Made by a program: the position numbers and the translations under genes. The notes beneath the pieces are model-generated. The model was not told where the DNA came from. It did no database searches and worked only from the letters and a program-made list of their open reading frames with translations. A stretch of 64,000 bases of DNA from the NCBI GenBank assembly GCA_964393835.1, contig CAYMUN010000001.1, positions 26,184 to 90,183 on the forward strand, read 5' to 3'. Positions within the stretch are counted from its first letter, which is position 1; the number at the start of each line of letters is the position of its first letter. Source of the DNA: CAYMUN01 sp964393835. Its GTDB lineage: Bacteria; Patescibacteriota; Saccharimonadia; Saccharimonadales; UBA4665. Of this stretch, positions 41,104 through 49,656 are shown piece after piece.

Positions 41104-41144
41104 AGATCAACTGCCGCGAGCGGACAAGCTCTATCGTAGCTCAT
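41100..41144 (-). CDS. Putative 14-residue leader peptide upstream of the L,D-transpeptidase
   Basis: The frame MSYDRACPLAAVDL starts at 41144, directly after AAAAAGGG, and its TGA overlaps the ATG of the main gene (ATGA). The layout is the same as for the CNNM gene. Confidence 0.4.
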   Translation of the reverse strand: MSYDRACPLAAVDL

Positions 41145-41206
41145 CCCTTTTTGTTTTACTGTATGTATTTTTATAGAACCGTTCTTAAGTATACCATCAC
41201 CCGGGC

Positions 41207-41932
41207 TTAGGCAAAACGGGTAACGACAAATATGAATGCCGCGCCCGCTACCGTCAAGCCGATGGTTTTATAGCTAGAGTGCTTGCTGTGGGCTTCGGGC
41301 AAGATTTCACTGGCACCGATATATAGTAAAAAGCCGGCAAAAAAGCCCAGGTAGATAATCAAGGCTTGGCCGGAGATATGAAACAGCAACGTACTGGCCG
41401 CGCCGAGTACGGGAGCCAGGGCATCCAGCATTAGAAAAATAAAGGCCTTGCGTGACTTGTTTTGGTTAAGCAGCATTAGATTGACCGTGTTGAGCCCGTC
41501 GGTAAAATCATGGGCGATGACGGCAATAGCCACGGCGATACCGACGGCTTCGCCGGCCTGGAATCCGAGACCGATACCGACGCCATCTAAAAAGCTATGA
41601 CCGACCAGTGCCAGAGCCGACGCCACACCGACATGTGGATGTTTATGGATTTGGTACTCGTCTTCGTTGGTGTGGTGGATGAGGATGCTTTTTTCGATAA
41701 TATGAAATACCAAAAAGCCGCAGACCAGGGCAATCATGGCACCGGTTGCGGTGCGGTGCTGATCATTCACCAGATTGAATATTTCGGGTAACAGATCAAA
41801 TGCCACTACGCCCAGCAGTACCCCGGCAGTATAGCCGAGGAAACGATGCATACGGTCTTTATTTTTAAGGCCGGTCAAGCCGCCAGTCAGGGTCGATAAA
41901 AATGTAGCCAGGGCCAGTAAAATCGGAAGCAT
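41207..41932 (-). CDS. ZIP family metal transporter
   Basis: This 241-residue protein has about seven to eight membrane segments and moves divalent metal, most likely zinc, into the cytoplasm. A His-rich loop (HHTNEDEYQIHKHPHVG near residue 85) precedes the metal-site helices with ALVGHSFLDGVGIGLGF and AVIAHDFTDGLNTVNL, where the His, Asp and Asn residues form the ZIP metal path. It diverges from a Fur-family regulator across 66 bases that hold both promoters. TATGCT ends six bases before its ATG. Confidence 0.93.
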   Translation of the reverse strand: MLPILLALATFLSTLTGGLTGLKNKDRMHRFLGYTAGVLLGVVAFDLLPEIFNLVNDQHRTATGAMIALVCGFLVFHIIEKSILIHHTNEDEYQIHKHPHVGVASALALVGHSFLDGVGIGLGFQAGEAVGIAVAIAVIAHDFTDGLNTVNLMLLNQNKSRKAFIFLMLDALAPVLGAASTLLFHISGQALIIYLGFFAGFLLYIGASEILPEAHSKHSSYKTIGLTVAGAAFIFVVTRFA

Positions 41933-41938
41933 ATGTCC

Positions 41939-41991
41939 AGCATAGATCAGTTGAAATAATTATTGCAAATTTGTCGCAATTTGTGTTATAT
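41939..41991. promoter_or_regulatory. Divergent overlapping promoters of the zip and fur-family genes
   Basis: TTGCAA (41963-41968) is its own reverse complement and can act as -35 for both genes: 17 bases to TTATAT (41986-41991) on plus and 18 bases to TATGCT (41944-41939) on minus. Both -10 boxes end 6-7 bases before their ATG. The repeats GCAAATTTGT and GCAATTTGTG in the plus spacer are a candidate metal-regulator box. Confidence 0.6.
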
Positions 41992-41998
41992 TTGCAGC

Positions 41999-42421
41999 AT
42001 GCTCGAGCCACTGGAACAGTTTAAAACTACCCTAAAAGAAGCGGCCCAAAGCTTCACCCATTCCCGGCAGGTAATTTTTGAGGCGCTCCAGGATAAAGAA
42101 CCGCAAGCCATGGCCGAAATCGTAGCTACTTGCCGAAGCCAGGTCGACCGGGCCAGCGTTTATCGCACGATCGCCTTGTTTGAGCGGCTCGGCATCGTCC
42201 AGCGCCTGCAGATTGGCTGGAAATACAAATTAGAGCTCAGCGACAGCTTCCATCACCACCATCATCACCTGACCTGCCGTAGCTGTGGTACCACGTTTCC
42301 TATTGCCGAAAATCCGGAACTGGAAAAATTATTGAATGAGCTGGCCAACAGCCAAGATTTTAAGATGCAGGATCATCAGCTGGAGATCCAGGGACTGTGT
42401 ATAACATGCCAAAAATCATAG
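41999..42421 (+). CDS. Fur family metal-responsive regulator, probably Zur-like
   Basis: This 140-residue regulator has a winged helix N-terminal half (ASVYRTIALFERLGIVQRL) and the metal-binding half with FHHHHHHLTCRSCGTTFPI and a second pair CITC at the end, which together form the structural zinc site. The run of six His is notable. Its pairing with a ZIP transporter across a shared promoter region suggests that it senses zinc and represses the transporter and itself, which is inference. The start at 41999 is fixed by the -10 position. Confidence 0.9.
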   Translation: MLEPLEQFKTTLKEAAQSFTHSRQVIFEALQDKEPQAMAEIVATCRSQVDRASVYRTIALFERLGIVQRLQIGWKYKLELSDSFHHHHHHLTCRSCGTTFPIAENPELEKLLNELANSQDFKMQDHQLEIQGLCITCQKS

Positions 42422-42469
42422 AACCGGCGCGATATACGGCCGGTTCGTTAGGAAGCCTCACACTTCCTA
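42421..42469. terminator. Tandem hairpins between convergent genes
   Basis: Two perfect stems follow one another: GAACCGG with CCGGTTC (loop 12) and TAGGAAG with CTTCCTA (loop 7). They lie right after the fur-family stop, opposite the DUF475 gene, and are a plausible two-way terminator, although no long T-run follows. Confidence 0.45.
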
Positions 42470-42516
42470 CTATTTAGCTTATGCCTGCCCACATTAAAAT
42501 GCAAATGTGAGATCTA

Positions 42517-43530
42517 TCACTTTTTGGCGTGCAGGGCTTGGCGCGAAGCAACAAACGAGGCGCCGACAACGCCGAGGCCAACAACGCCGGTGATGGCGTC
42601 GGGGATTTCCACAAAAATACTGCCCAGCAAGGCGATAGCCAATACCAGGATGGCATAATGGGCGCCGTGCTCGAGATAGATATAAGCCTCAAGTGTACCC
42701 TTGCGTACCATGTAAACGGTCAGGCTCCGTACCCAGATGGCGCCGACGCCTAAGCCCAGGGCAATCAGTAGGATTTTATCGGTAATGGCAAAGGCTCCGA
42801 GCACGCCGTCAAAACTAAAGCTGGCGTCGAGCAGCTGCAGATACATAAACGCGCCAAAGGCGCCCCAGCCAGTGTAGAGTTTTTTGCTGTGCGGGTTGTC
42901 ATTGCCGGATAATTTGCCGAGACCGTCGATAAATAATTTGATGGCCGTATAAGAAAGTGCTCCAATCAAGCCAGCGCGCAGTACCGTACCGCTCTCGTGT
43001 CCGGCAAACAAAGCGATCACGCCGATAACAATAATGGTGATGATCGGGGGCAACCACAGACCGCCGCGGGCCCGCTGCAGGGGGGCTTCGACTTGCTTCC
43101 ACCAGAGCTCTTTACGGACATCGTCAAACAAAAAATACAGTGTCAGCACCAGCAGGAAACTGCCGCCAAAAGCGGCGATGGCAGCATGGGCTTCCAGCAA
43201 ATGTTCGCCGTAAACCGTCGGGTGATGGAGGGCGTCATCGATCACCTGCCCCCATGGCAAATGAGCCGTTACCATGACAATTAAGATCGGGAACACAAAG
43301 CGCATGCCGACGATAGCCACCACCATACCGATGGTCAAAAACAGATCTTGCCATAGCTTGGACAGCCGCGACAGGACTTTGGCGTTGATGATGGCGTTGT
43401 CAAAACTAAAAGCTACCTCGATAGCGATCAGCACGATGGTGGTAATTGCCGCCCCCGGGCCAAGCATGGTGCCGGCAACTAAAATTGCCGCCAGGGTAAG
43501 GAATCCCGAGGTGCCGAAATATCGAATCAT
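42517..43530 (-). CDS. DUF475 / TerC-like integral membrane protein
   Basis: This 337-residue membrane protein has about nine hydrophobic segments and two copies of the acidic motif of the TerC/DUF475 group: VAFSFDNAIINAKVL near residues 39-53 and LDASFSFDGVLGAFAIT near 229-245. The paired Asp residues within membrane helices suggest metal ion handling; TerC relatives export manganese in other bacteria. Its substrate is not known. It converges on the fur-family gene, with tandem hairpins between. Confidence 0.85.
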   Translation of the reverse strand: MIRYFGTSGFLTLAAILVAGTMLGPGAAITTIVLIAIEVAFSFDNAIINAKVLSRLSKLWQDLFLTIGMVVAIVGMRFVFPILIVMVTAHLPWGQVIDDALHHPTVYGEHLLEAHAAIAAFGGSFLLVLTLYFLFDDVRKELWWKQVEAPLQRARGGLWLPPIITIIVIGVIALFAGHESGTVLRAGLIGALSYTAIKLFIDGLGKLSGNDNPHSKKLYTGWGAFGAFMYLQLLDASFSFDGVLGAFAITDKILLIALGLGVGAIWVRSLTVYMVRKGTLEAYIYLEHGAHYAILVLAIALLGSIFVEIPDAITGVVGLGVVGASFVASRQALHAKK

Positions 43531-43563
43531 GTCATATCATCCTAACATACTCACCGGGGATGG

Positions 43564-44148
43564 TCAGGGTCTTGAGACAAAAGAACTGTCGCGCGCATAA
43601 AAGCGCCACGGGGCATCCTGGCCCTGCCTAATGCCGATACGAGTGGTTTGGGCAATAGCAGTTTGCGGTAGGGGCAGTGTCAGCTCTAGACGCAGCGGCG
43701 CCTGCCTTAAGTCATGACCGTTAAGCGAGCGATCAATCCCGAAAGCCTGACAGAATTTAGCCGGGCCATTAGTCAGAGCTGTTCCGTCCAGACCGTGGCG
43801 GGCTTGGCTCATTACCTCGATTCCGGCCAACGGCTCGACCGCCCTGATCAGTACCGCCGAGCCCTCGCCAGGGCGGCCGGTAACCACATTGCAGCAATAG
43901 TGCATACCATACGTAAAGTAGACATAGAGGTGGCCAGCCGGGCCAAACATGACGCTGGTGCGGGGCGTTTCGCCGCGATAACTATGACTGGCGACGTCGT
44001 ATTGGTCATAGGCCTCGGTCTCGACAATCCGGCCGACTAGGCGGCGGCCGTCAATTTCGCGCACCAGGCAGGAGCCGAGCAACCGCGGCGCCACTTCAAC
44101 AGCCGATCCGGACAACGCTTCTGCTAAATCATACGCGGGATTAGTCAT
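43564..44148 (-). CDS. 3-methyladenine DNA glycosylase (AAG family)
   Basis: This 194-residue enzyme removes alkylated or deaminated purines from DNA. VETEAYDQYDVASHSYRG near residues 42-59 holds the catalytic Glu, VYFTYGMHYCCNVVTG follows with the intercalating Tyr, and NGPAKFCQAFGID is the conserved base-pocket block. The start at 44148 (MTNPAYDLA) is supported by TATACT ending six bases upstream. It diverges from the CNNM gene with overlapping -10 boxes. Confidence 0.93.
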   Translation of the reverse strand: MTNPAYDLAEALSGSAVEVAPRLLGSCLVREIDGRRLVGRIVETEAYDQYDVASHSYRGETPRTSVMFGPAGHLYVYFTYGMHYCCNVVTGRPGEGSAVLIRAVEPLAGIEVMSQARHGLDGTALTNGPAKFCQAFGIDRSLNGHDLRQAPLRLELTLPLPQTAIAQTTRIGIRQGQDAPWRFYARDSSFVSRP

Positions 44149-44154
44149 AATTCT

Positions 44155-44162
44155 AGTATAAT
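44155..44162. promoter_or_regulatory. Overlapping divergent -10 boxes (glycosylase and CNNM gene)
   Basis: AGTATAAT gives TATACT on the minus strand (44160-44155) and TATAAT on the plus strand (44157-44162), sharing four bases. Confidence 0.5.
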
Positions 44163-44170
44163 AGGAATAC

Positions 44171-44215
44171 ATGTTAACCAGTTTGTTTCATAGCCGGATG
44201 AGAAGCCTGGTATGA
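44171..44215 (+). CDS. Putative 14-residue leader peptide upstream of the CNNM gene
   Basis: TATAAT ends eight bases before an ATG that opens MLTSLFHSRMRSLV; the TGA stop overlaps the ATG of the main gene (ATGA, 44212-44215). The frame would be read as a leaderless start, then coupled to the transporter gene. Confidence 0.45.
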   Translation: MLTSLFHSRMRSLV

Positions 44216-45189
44216 TCCTGATTATTTTAGAAGTCTTATTTTTAGTACTATTATCGGCCGCCTGCTCTGGTCTCAATGTCGCTGTCATGTCGCTGGACAT
44301 AGCCGACCTGCGGCGTAAGGCTAAGCTTGGCAACAAACAAGCCCAACGAGTCCTGCCGCTGCGCAAAAACATCCACCTGATGCTCGGCAGCATCTTATTT
44401 ACCAACGTGGCGGCCGTTTCGGCGACCTCACTGGTACTCGGCGAACGGCTCAATGGCTTACTGGCCGGCTTGATCGGCACCTTTTTGATTGTCGTTTTTG
44501 GCGAAGTGTTTCCCCAAGCCCTGTTTAGTAAAAATCCATTGCTGTGGACGAGCCGTCTCGCGCCACTGCTGCGCTTGATGATTAGCATCACCTATATTGC
44601 CAGCAAACCGTTGCAACTGCTACTCGACCGGTTGTTTCCACGGCAGCGCAACAAGCTGCAGAGTCGTCATGAGCTCGGCCTGCTGATTACCGAGCACCTC
44701 GAGGATAAGACCAGCGAGCTCGACGATGACGAGGTTGAGATCATGCGTGGTGCCCTCAGTCTCAGCGAAAAGCGCGTTCGCGATATCATGACCGATATTC
44801 GCCACACCTATTGGTTGACCCCCGACACGGTGCTCGACGATGCCCGGATTGACGAGATCAAAGCCAAAGGCTTTAGCCGCATCCCGATTTTTGACGCCAA
44901 GCTGACTAAAACCTACGGCCTACTGCTGATGAAAGACCTGGTCGACATCGACTTTGAAGAAAAAACCTACCGGGTGGAAGCCATCCCCCTACACCCCACC
45001 CAGATTGTCGGCAGCATGACCGCTCTCGACACTATGTTTCGTAAATTTATCGGTGCCCACGCCCACCTGATACCAATCGAAAAAGAGGATCAGATCATCG
45101 GCATCGTTACTATCGAAGACTTATTGGAAGAAATCATCGGCCACGAAATCGAAGACGAATCCGACCACCAACGCCAACACCCAAATTAA
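44212..45189 (+). CDS. CNNM/HlyC-like transmembrane protein with CBS pair
   Basis: This 325-residue membrane protein has a DUF21 (CNNM) domain of three to four membrane helices in the first ~140 residues (VAVMSLDIADLRRKAKLGN, TNVAAVSATSLVLGE) and a cytoplasmic CBS pair at about 180-310 (VRDIMTDIRHTYWL, DQIIGIVTIEDLLEEIIGHE). The C-terminal CorC_HlyC domain of longer relatives is missing. Family members handle magnesium or sodium-coupled magnesium export; that is known for some, inferred here. A 14-codon leader frame overlaps its start. Confidence 0.9.
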   Translation: MILIILEVLFLVLLSAACSGLNVAVMSLDIADLRRKAKLGNKQAQRVLPLRKNIHLMLGSILFTNVAAVSATSLVLGERLNGLLAGLIGTFLIVVFGEVFPQALFSKNPLLWTSRLAPLLRLMISITYIASKPLQLLLDRLFPRQRNKLQSRHELGLLITEHLEDKTSELDDDEVEIMRGALSLSEKRVRDIMTDIRHTYWLTPDTVLDDARIDEIKAKGFSRIPIFDAKLTKTYGLLLMKDLVDIDFEEKTYRVEAIPLHPTQIVGSMTALDTMFRKFIGAHAHLIPIEKEDQIIGIVTIEDLLEEIIGHEIEDESDHQRQHPN

Positions 45190-45215
45190 GCCATACTACT
45201 GACCAGCCGTCACCG

Positions 45216-45833
45216 CTAGCTGCGCAGCAGTGGTGCTAGCGCCAGGACTACACGTTCGGCTCGAAGTTGGTGGGCCATCTCTAGCATTCGTTCCTCAGAC
45301 GTTTCTGGATCATCAAGATTGGCATGTCGCTGGAGTGCCAAATAAGCCGTAAATCCTAAGTATTGGTTAGTCTGCTCGGCAATAACTCGCCGAAAACCAT
45401 GCTCATTGCTCAATATTTGACGCAGCCTGGCTTTCTCGTCAGCCGTAGACTTACTGCCAAAGTGCTTGACTTGGACTTCCGGTGGCGTGTCTTTAGTCAC
45501 CCAAAAATTCATAATTACGCCAGCATATTCTGGGCGGGCATAGTACATAAAACCTTTTTTACCCTCAATTGTCTGGACAGTTATTCCCGGGGCTAAGAGA
45601 CGAGTGGCTGCCAGTACTTCATCGGGCGCTATGATATTTACCCCGAGAGGTGGCTGTTCGGCCGCCGTTTCAGCCGCTTGGCTAAACAGCACGTCATAGT
45701 TAGCACCGGCCGGTGGCAAGACCAAACCATAAGCGGCCTGCGCCCCAGCTGAAATACTCAGTGTCATGTCAGACTTTTGCAGTGTCCAATCAAAAAGAAA
45801 GGGGTCGCTATCGGGAATCCTGGTACCACTCAT
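45216..45833 (-). CDS. Unrecognised 205-residue protein
   Basis: I do not recognise this soluble acidic protein. It has an N-terminal half rich in beta strands (FLFDWTLQKSDMTLSISAG) and a helical C-terminal half that includes KARLRQILSNEHGFRRVIAE and EERMLEMAHQLRAERVVLAL. There is no signal or membrane segment. The extended -10 box TGCTATAAT ends eight bases before its ATG, so it is transcribed alone. It lies between the CNNM gene and tgt. Confidence 0.7.
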   Translation of the reverse strand: MSGTRIPDSDPFLFDWTLQKSDMTLSISAGAQAAYGLVLPPAGANYDVLFSQAAETAAEQPPLGVNIIAPDEVLAATRLLAPGITVQTIEGKKGFMYYARPEYAGVIMNFWVTKDTPPEVQVKHFGSKSTADEKARLRQILSNEHGFRRVIAEQTNQYLGFTAYLALQRHANLDDPETSEERMLEMAHQLRAERVVLALAPLLRS

Positions 45834-45841
45834 ATCTTTTA

Positions 45842-45850
45842 ATTATAGCA
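45842..45850 (-). promoter_or_regulatory. Extended -10 promoter of the 205-residue gene
   Basis: TGCTATAAT is a perfect extended -10 box on the minus strand, ending eight bases before the ATG at 45833. Confidence 0.6.
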
Positions 45851-45874
45851 TGCTTAGCTATAAAAGTCAATATG

Positions 45875-47077
45875 CTAGTGCTTCGGGGAGGCATAATAAC
45901 GGCCCAGCCAGTGCTCCTTAAATTCCTTAAAGCTGCCGTCCTCGATACTGGCCCGGATGTCGTCGACCAGCTTGATGATAAAGTACTCGTTATGCCAGCT
46001 GAGCAGGGTCAGACCCAGGATTTCTTTAGCTTTAAACAAATGATGGAGGTAAGCCCGGCTGTACTTTTGGCAGACCGGACAGGCGCAACCGTCTAGCAAA
46101 GGCACGAAATCATCGGAGTACTTGGCACCCTGGATATTGTGCCGGCCCTGATACGTATAAAAGGCGCCGTTGCGCGCTACCCGGGTCGGCGACACGCAGT
46201 CAAAGGTATCGATGCCGTTTTCGATGGCCGCAAAGATATCGTTCGGCTCGGAAATCCCCAACAAGTGTTTGGGTTTACCAGGCGGCAACTCCTCACTGCA
46301 CCAGCGGACGATGTCGGCTAGCCGGGCCTTTTCGATCGCCCCGCCGATGCCGTAGCCGTCAAAGGGCAAGTCGCCGAGGTGCTTGGCGGTCTGCCGACGC
46401 AGATCCTCGTACTGGGCACCTTGCAAGACGCCAAATAACGCCTGGTAAGGACGATTGGTATGAGCCTGGCGCAGCCGCGACAATTCAGCCAGGCAGCGGT
46501 CGGCCCAGGCATGTGTCCGGGCTAATGATTTGACCTGGTACTCATAGGTATCGACCAGCGAGGTCAATTCATCAAAAGCAAACAGGATATCGGCACCGAC
46601 AGCATGCTGAATTCTCATCGATAGCTCAGGCGTAAATCGATGCTTGCTACCATCGAGATGCGAGTAAAAAGTCACGCCGTCATCATCGACATGGGCCAGG
46701 CGCTCTGATGGGCTGGCCAGCGGCACCTCGCCTTTCATATCGATCACCTTTTTAAAGCCGCTGCCGAGTGACAGTACCTGGAATCCGCCGGAATCGGTAA
46801 ATGTCGGCCCCGGCCAATGCATAAACCGGCCCAGTCCCCCGGCCTTTTCGATGAGCGCCTGACCAGGCCGCAGATATAAGTGATAAGCGTTAGCCAACAC
46901 CGCTTGGGCGCCAACCGTGCTGATTTGGTCGACGCTCAGGGCCTTGACGGCTGCCTGGGTACCAACTACGATAAAGGCTGGGGTCTTGATATCACCGTGC
47001 GGCGTGCTGATAACGCCTGAGCGAGCTAGGGTGCCTTGCCCAAGCTCCCGGTCGACTACAAACTTGAACTCACGCAT
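45875..47077 (-). CDS. tgt: tRNA-guanine transglycosylase
   Basis: This 400-residue enzyme swaps guanine 34 of certain tRNAs for preQ1 or queuine. It has FTDSGGFQVLSLGSGF with the first Asp, the nucleophile region FDCVSPTRVARNGAFYTYQG near residue 289, and a zinc site CACPVC near 328 followed by a His in LSWHNEYF. A start at 47077 (MREFKFVVDREL) fits the family and overlaps the mscS stop by eight bases; the longer frame to 47185 runs inside mscS. No queuosine synthesis gene is in the window, so the base may be salvaged. Confidence 0.94.
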   Translation of the reverse strand: MREFKFVVDRELGQGTLARSGVISTPHGDIKTPAFIVVGTQAAVKALSVDQISTVGAQAVLANAYHLYLRPGQALIEKAGGLGRFMHWPGPTFTDSGGFQVLSLGSGFKKVIDMKGEVPLASPSERLAHVDDDGVTFYSHLDGSKHRFTPELSMRIQHAVGADILFAFDELTSLVDTYEYQVKSLARTHAWADRCLAELSRLRQAHTNRPYQALFGVLQGAQYEDLRRQTAKHLGDLPFDGYGIGGAIEKARLADIVRWCSEELPPGKPKHLLGISEPNDIFAAIENGIDTFDCVSPTRVARNGAFYTYQGRHNIQGAKYSDDFVPLLDGCACPVCQKYSRAYLHHLFKAKEILGLTLLSWHNEYFIIKLVDDIRASIEDGSFKEFKEHWLGRYYASPKH

Positions 47078-47960
47078 CCTTTTCGTGGTGGATGATACGC
47101 TCTGGCACGGCAAAGGTGATGTCTTTTTTATCAAAGGCCGTCTTGAGGCGACGACGAAAATCACCGCCCACGTCCCACTGGGCACCTGGCGTGACCTTGC
47201 CGCTCACCCGGATCAACACGCCAGCCTGGGTGAAATCCTCAATCCGCAAAAACTGCATCGGCTCGACGACCAGCGCTTTCCATTTTTCCTCTTGCTGCAT
47301 CCGCTTGCCATTGTCGTTAATGACCTTTTCGACAACGTCAAGGTCGCTGTCATACTGCACCGTCAGATCTATAATCACGTTGGAATAATTAAACGTCCGG
47401 TTAGTTATCACCGCCGCGTCGCCATTAGCGATGATATTGAGCGTACCGTCCTGGTCGCGCAGCTTAGTGACCCGCAAGGTGATCTCCTCGACCACGCCGG
47501 ATACGCCCGGCTGGCCGACACTACCGCCGCTCAACGTAATCACGTCACCGACTCGATACTGGTTTTCGCTTAAGATATAAATACCGGCCAGATAGTTTTT
47601 GATGGTGCTCTGAGCACCCAGCCCAAACACCACGCCAAACACCCCAGCACCGGTAATTAAGGCCGCGATATTAACATGCATGATTGCCAGCACCACGCAC
47701 AGCGCGATGATCACCAACAGCAACGTCAAGGTGGTATTAAAGACCGTGATGATAGTATTTTCCCGTTTGCGCTCGTCAATCTGGCTCTCGTAGCTATCAG
47801 ACCGCACCACGCGCCGAATCAAACGCTCAATAATCATCCGTCCGACAACGTTGACAAACGCCAGCACCAGCAAGGTCAAGACCACCTGGACGCTGCGGCT
47901 GTCGACCAAATCATTGAATACCATTACCATTACAGTACCGGAGAATACCTGGACGAGCAA
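47070..47960 (-). CDS. Mechanosensitive ion channel of the MscS family
   Basis: This protein of up to 296 residues opens under membrane tension and releases solutes. It has membrane segments at about residues 10-45 and 75-105, the pore-lining helix and MS domain signature GVVFGLGAQSTIKNYLAGIY near 107-126, then a beta domain with VGDVITLSGGSVGQPGVSG and a C-terminal alpha/beta part. The start is unsure: TTG at 47960 is the longest; ATG codons at 47930 and 47924 are nearer to a possible -10. Its stop overlaps the tgt start by eight bases. Confidence 0.88.
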   Translation of the reverse strand: MLVQVFSGTVMVMVFNDLVDSRSVQVVLTLLVLAFVNVVGRMIIERLIRRVVRSDSYESQIDERKRENTIITVFNTTLTLLLVIIALCVVLAIMHVNIAALITGAGVFGVVFGLGAQSTIKNYLAGIYILSENQYRVGDVITLSGGSVGQPGVSGVVEEITLRVTKLRDQDGTLNIIANGDAAVITNRTFNYSNVIIDLTVQYDSDLDVVEKVINDNGKRMQQEEKWKALVVEPMQFLRIEDFTQAGVLIRVSGKVTPGAQWDVGGDFRRRLKTAFDKKDITFAVPERIIHHEKDA

Positions 47961-47962
47961 CT

Positions 47963-47976
47963 GTGACTAAAGTCAC
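47963..47976. promoter_or_regulatory. Palindrome GTGACTAAAGTCAC between divergent genes
   Basis: Perfect six-base arms with a two-base centre lie between mscS and the 520-residue gene, next to the -35 of the latter. A repressor or activator site is likely. Confidence 0.45.
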
Positions 47977-47977
47977 T

Positions 47978-48005
47978 TTGACTTCTTGAGTAGATATGGT
48001 AAAGT
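47978..48005 (+). promoter_or_regulatory. Promoter of the 520-residue gene
   Basis: TTGACT and TAAAGT are 16 bases apart with TGG before the -10 (extended). The -10 ends ten bases before the ATG at 48016. Confidence 0.5.
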
Positions 48006-48015
48006 TTAAACTATC

Positions 48016-49578
48016 ATGAGTCTATCGCCAGAAGGCCTTCCCTCGGAGGAGCCCAACATTTTTGACGACCTGCGGGCTTCGCTGGAAGCCGATCCGGTCG
48101 ACACCTTAAAGATGTTGGCTTTAGACATACCCGAGGGTCAGCCGATAACGTTTTTAGGTCGTGCGCCTGATGTATTTCCCGATAATACCACGCTCCATGT
48201 GGTGACTCGCGACGTTACCCACAATGGCCCTCATGTGGTGACTTCAGTTGTGCATGAAACATTAAATCCTTTACTCCGACGGATCGCGCCTACCCGGGTG
48301 CTGGTATTTGATAGCCTGCACGGGGTGGCGATCATTCCTGATTACGAGCAAGCCTTCAAGCCCGGGGACGGGATGGCCGAAGCCAACTTAGTCCCGGACG
48401 ATGCCCCGCAGATTGGTGAATGGACAGCTTTTTTGCAGCAGGCGATTAGCAACCAAGAAGAGGGCTTCAGGGCAACTACTCCTGAAGCGATGCAACGCGG
48501 GGCTGAGCAGCTGCGCACCCTCAATACACTCCTGCCCGAGGGGGGCTTCTCGATAAAGCTCAGCCTGCCTGCCGAGGAGGATAGCCTTGATGAGGAAATC
48601 CCTTTATATATAGAAAGCTATGAGGGTTCTCGCGGCCGTGAAGTAGGCGTCCGTTATCCGCGGGCCGGAGCCGATGGTCAGCCTATAGAGCGCCAGATTA
48701 TATTATTTGATACGGGCGAGGACACTCTTGGCACCATGTTGCGCGCTAATGATCTGTTAATCCACGAAACTCCCGGGCACGACGGCGAACCGGTCTTTTC
48801 TGGCGAATATGCTCAACAGCACCGTCCGCTCGACCAATTTGACATTGATCGCCTAGCCGCGGCATTTAACCGCATTGACGAGTACGCCCTGATCAAAATA
48901 AAACCTCTGATCGCGGAAACCGGTGAAGGTCACGTCGAGCAGCCTGATGAATACACAATGGAGTTCAGCGAGCTGCTGGCCATGTTTGGGGCCGAGGAAG
49001 CAGCGCGCAAGCTGCGCTATGAAGCACTGCCAGAGGGCACCGAGCGCGCCACTCCAGAAGCTTTAGACAGCTTACTGGCAACTGCCGAGTTGTACCTCAT
49101 TAAGTCTGGAGCCCAGCACCAGGGCCAGCCAGAAGATAGTAGCGGACAGCTGCCGATCACCCGCTATGACCCGACACGACAAAACACGCCGCCCACCGGA
49201 ATGATGGTACAAGAGCCCAGTCTCAACCTATTTGACCAAACCGGCCCGGCCCGCTTCACGATTACTAAATACAGCGATGAGACCCGAGCTATGCATGTCT
49301 ATGTCGACTGGCCGCCCCGCGATGGCGCCGATGCCGGGGCCAGCTTGATCATCCGCACCGATGGCGAAGCTGTGCAATCGCTTTACGTGCCGCCGTTTCG
49401 GCGCGGCGACCAGATACCACTGTTTTCTTCGGATCTCAACCCGACAATTTATAAAATATGCCATGACCTCAGTCCGGACATTGCTAACACTATCTTATTT
49501 CACAATGTCGACCGGCCAGCGGATCAAATTACCGTCACAGCCCTCACCGCCTTTATTGCCAAAAGTACTCCTAGCTAA
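48016..49578 (+). CDS. Unrecognised acidic 520-residue protein
   Basis: I do not recognise this protein. It is soluble and strongly acidic, without signal or membrane segments. It looks like two or three domains: residues 1-110 with beta strands (GQPITFLGRAPDVFPDNTTL), a middle part rich in Glu (LSLPAEEDSLDEEIPLYIES near 185-204) and helices, and a C-terminal beta-rich part from about 400 (LFDQTGPARFTITKYSDET). No catalytic motif is visible. It is followed by a separately promoted 101-residue gene. The start is supported by the promoter. Confidence 0.72.
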   Translation: MSLSPEGLPSEEPNIFDDLRASLEADPVDTLKMLALDIPEGQPITFLGRAPDVFPDNTTLHVVTRDVTHNGPHVVTSVVHETLNPLLRRIAPTRVLVFDSLHGVAIIPDYEQAFKPGDGMAEANLVPDDAPQIGEWTAFLQQAISNQEEGFRATTPEAMQRGAEQLRTLNTLLPEGGFSIKLSLPAEEDSLDEEIPLYIESYEGSRGREVGVRYPRAGADGQPIERQIILFDTGEDTLGTMLRANDLLIHETPGHDGEPVFSGEYAQQHRPLDQFDIDRLAAAFNRIDEYALIKIKPLIAETGEGHVEQPDEYTMEFSELLAMFGAEEAARKLRYEALPEGTERATPEALDSLLATAELYLIKSGAQHQGQPEDSSGQLPITRYDPTRQNTPPTGMMVQEPSLNLFDQTGPARFTITKYSDETRAMHVYVDWPPRDGADAGASLIIRTDGEAVQSLYVPPFRRGDQIPLFSSDLNPTIYKICHDLSPDIANTILFHNVDRPADQITVTALTAFIAKSTPS

Positions 49579-49644
49579 AGCAATCAGGCCAAGTGGTTTC
49601 CAGGAACTGTGAAATAATCGGCTGAACTCCGCCCATCCAGAGGT

Positions 49645-49650
49645 TAGACT
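49645..49650 (+). promoter_or_regulatory. -10 box of the 101-residue gene
   Basis: TAGACT ends six bases before the ATG at 49657; a weak CTGAAC lies 17 bases upstream. Confidence 0.4.
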
Positions 49651-49656
49651 GAAACA

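Noticed and set aside
47078..47185. 36-residue N-terminal extension of tgt
   Set aside because: The extension lies inside mscS in another frame, and tgt proteins begin at the ATG at 47077.
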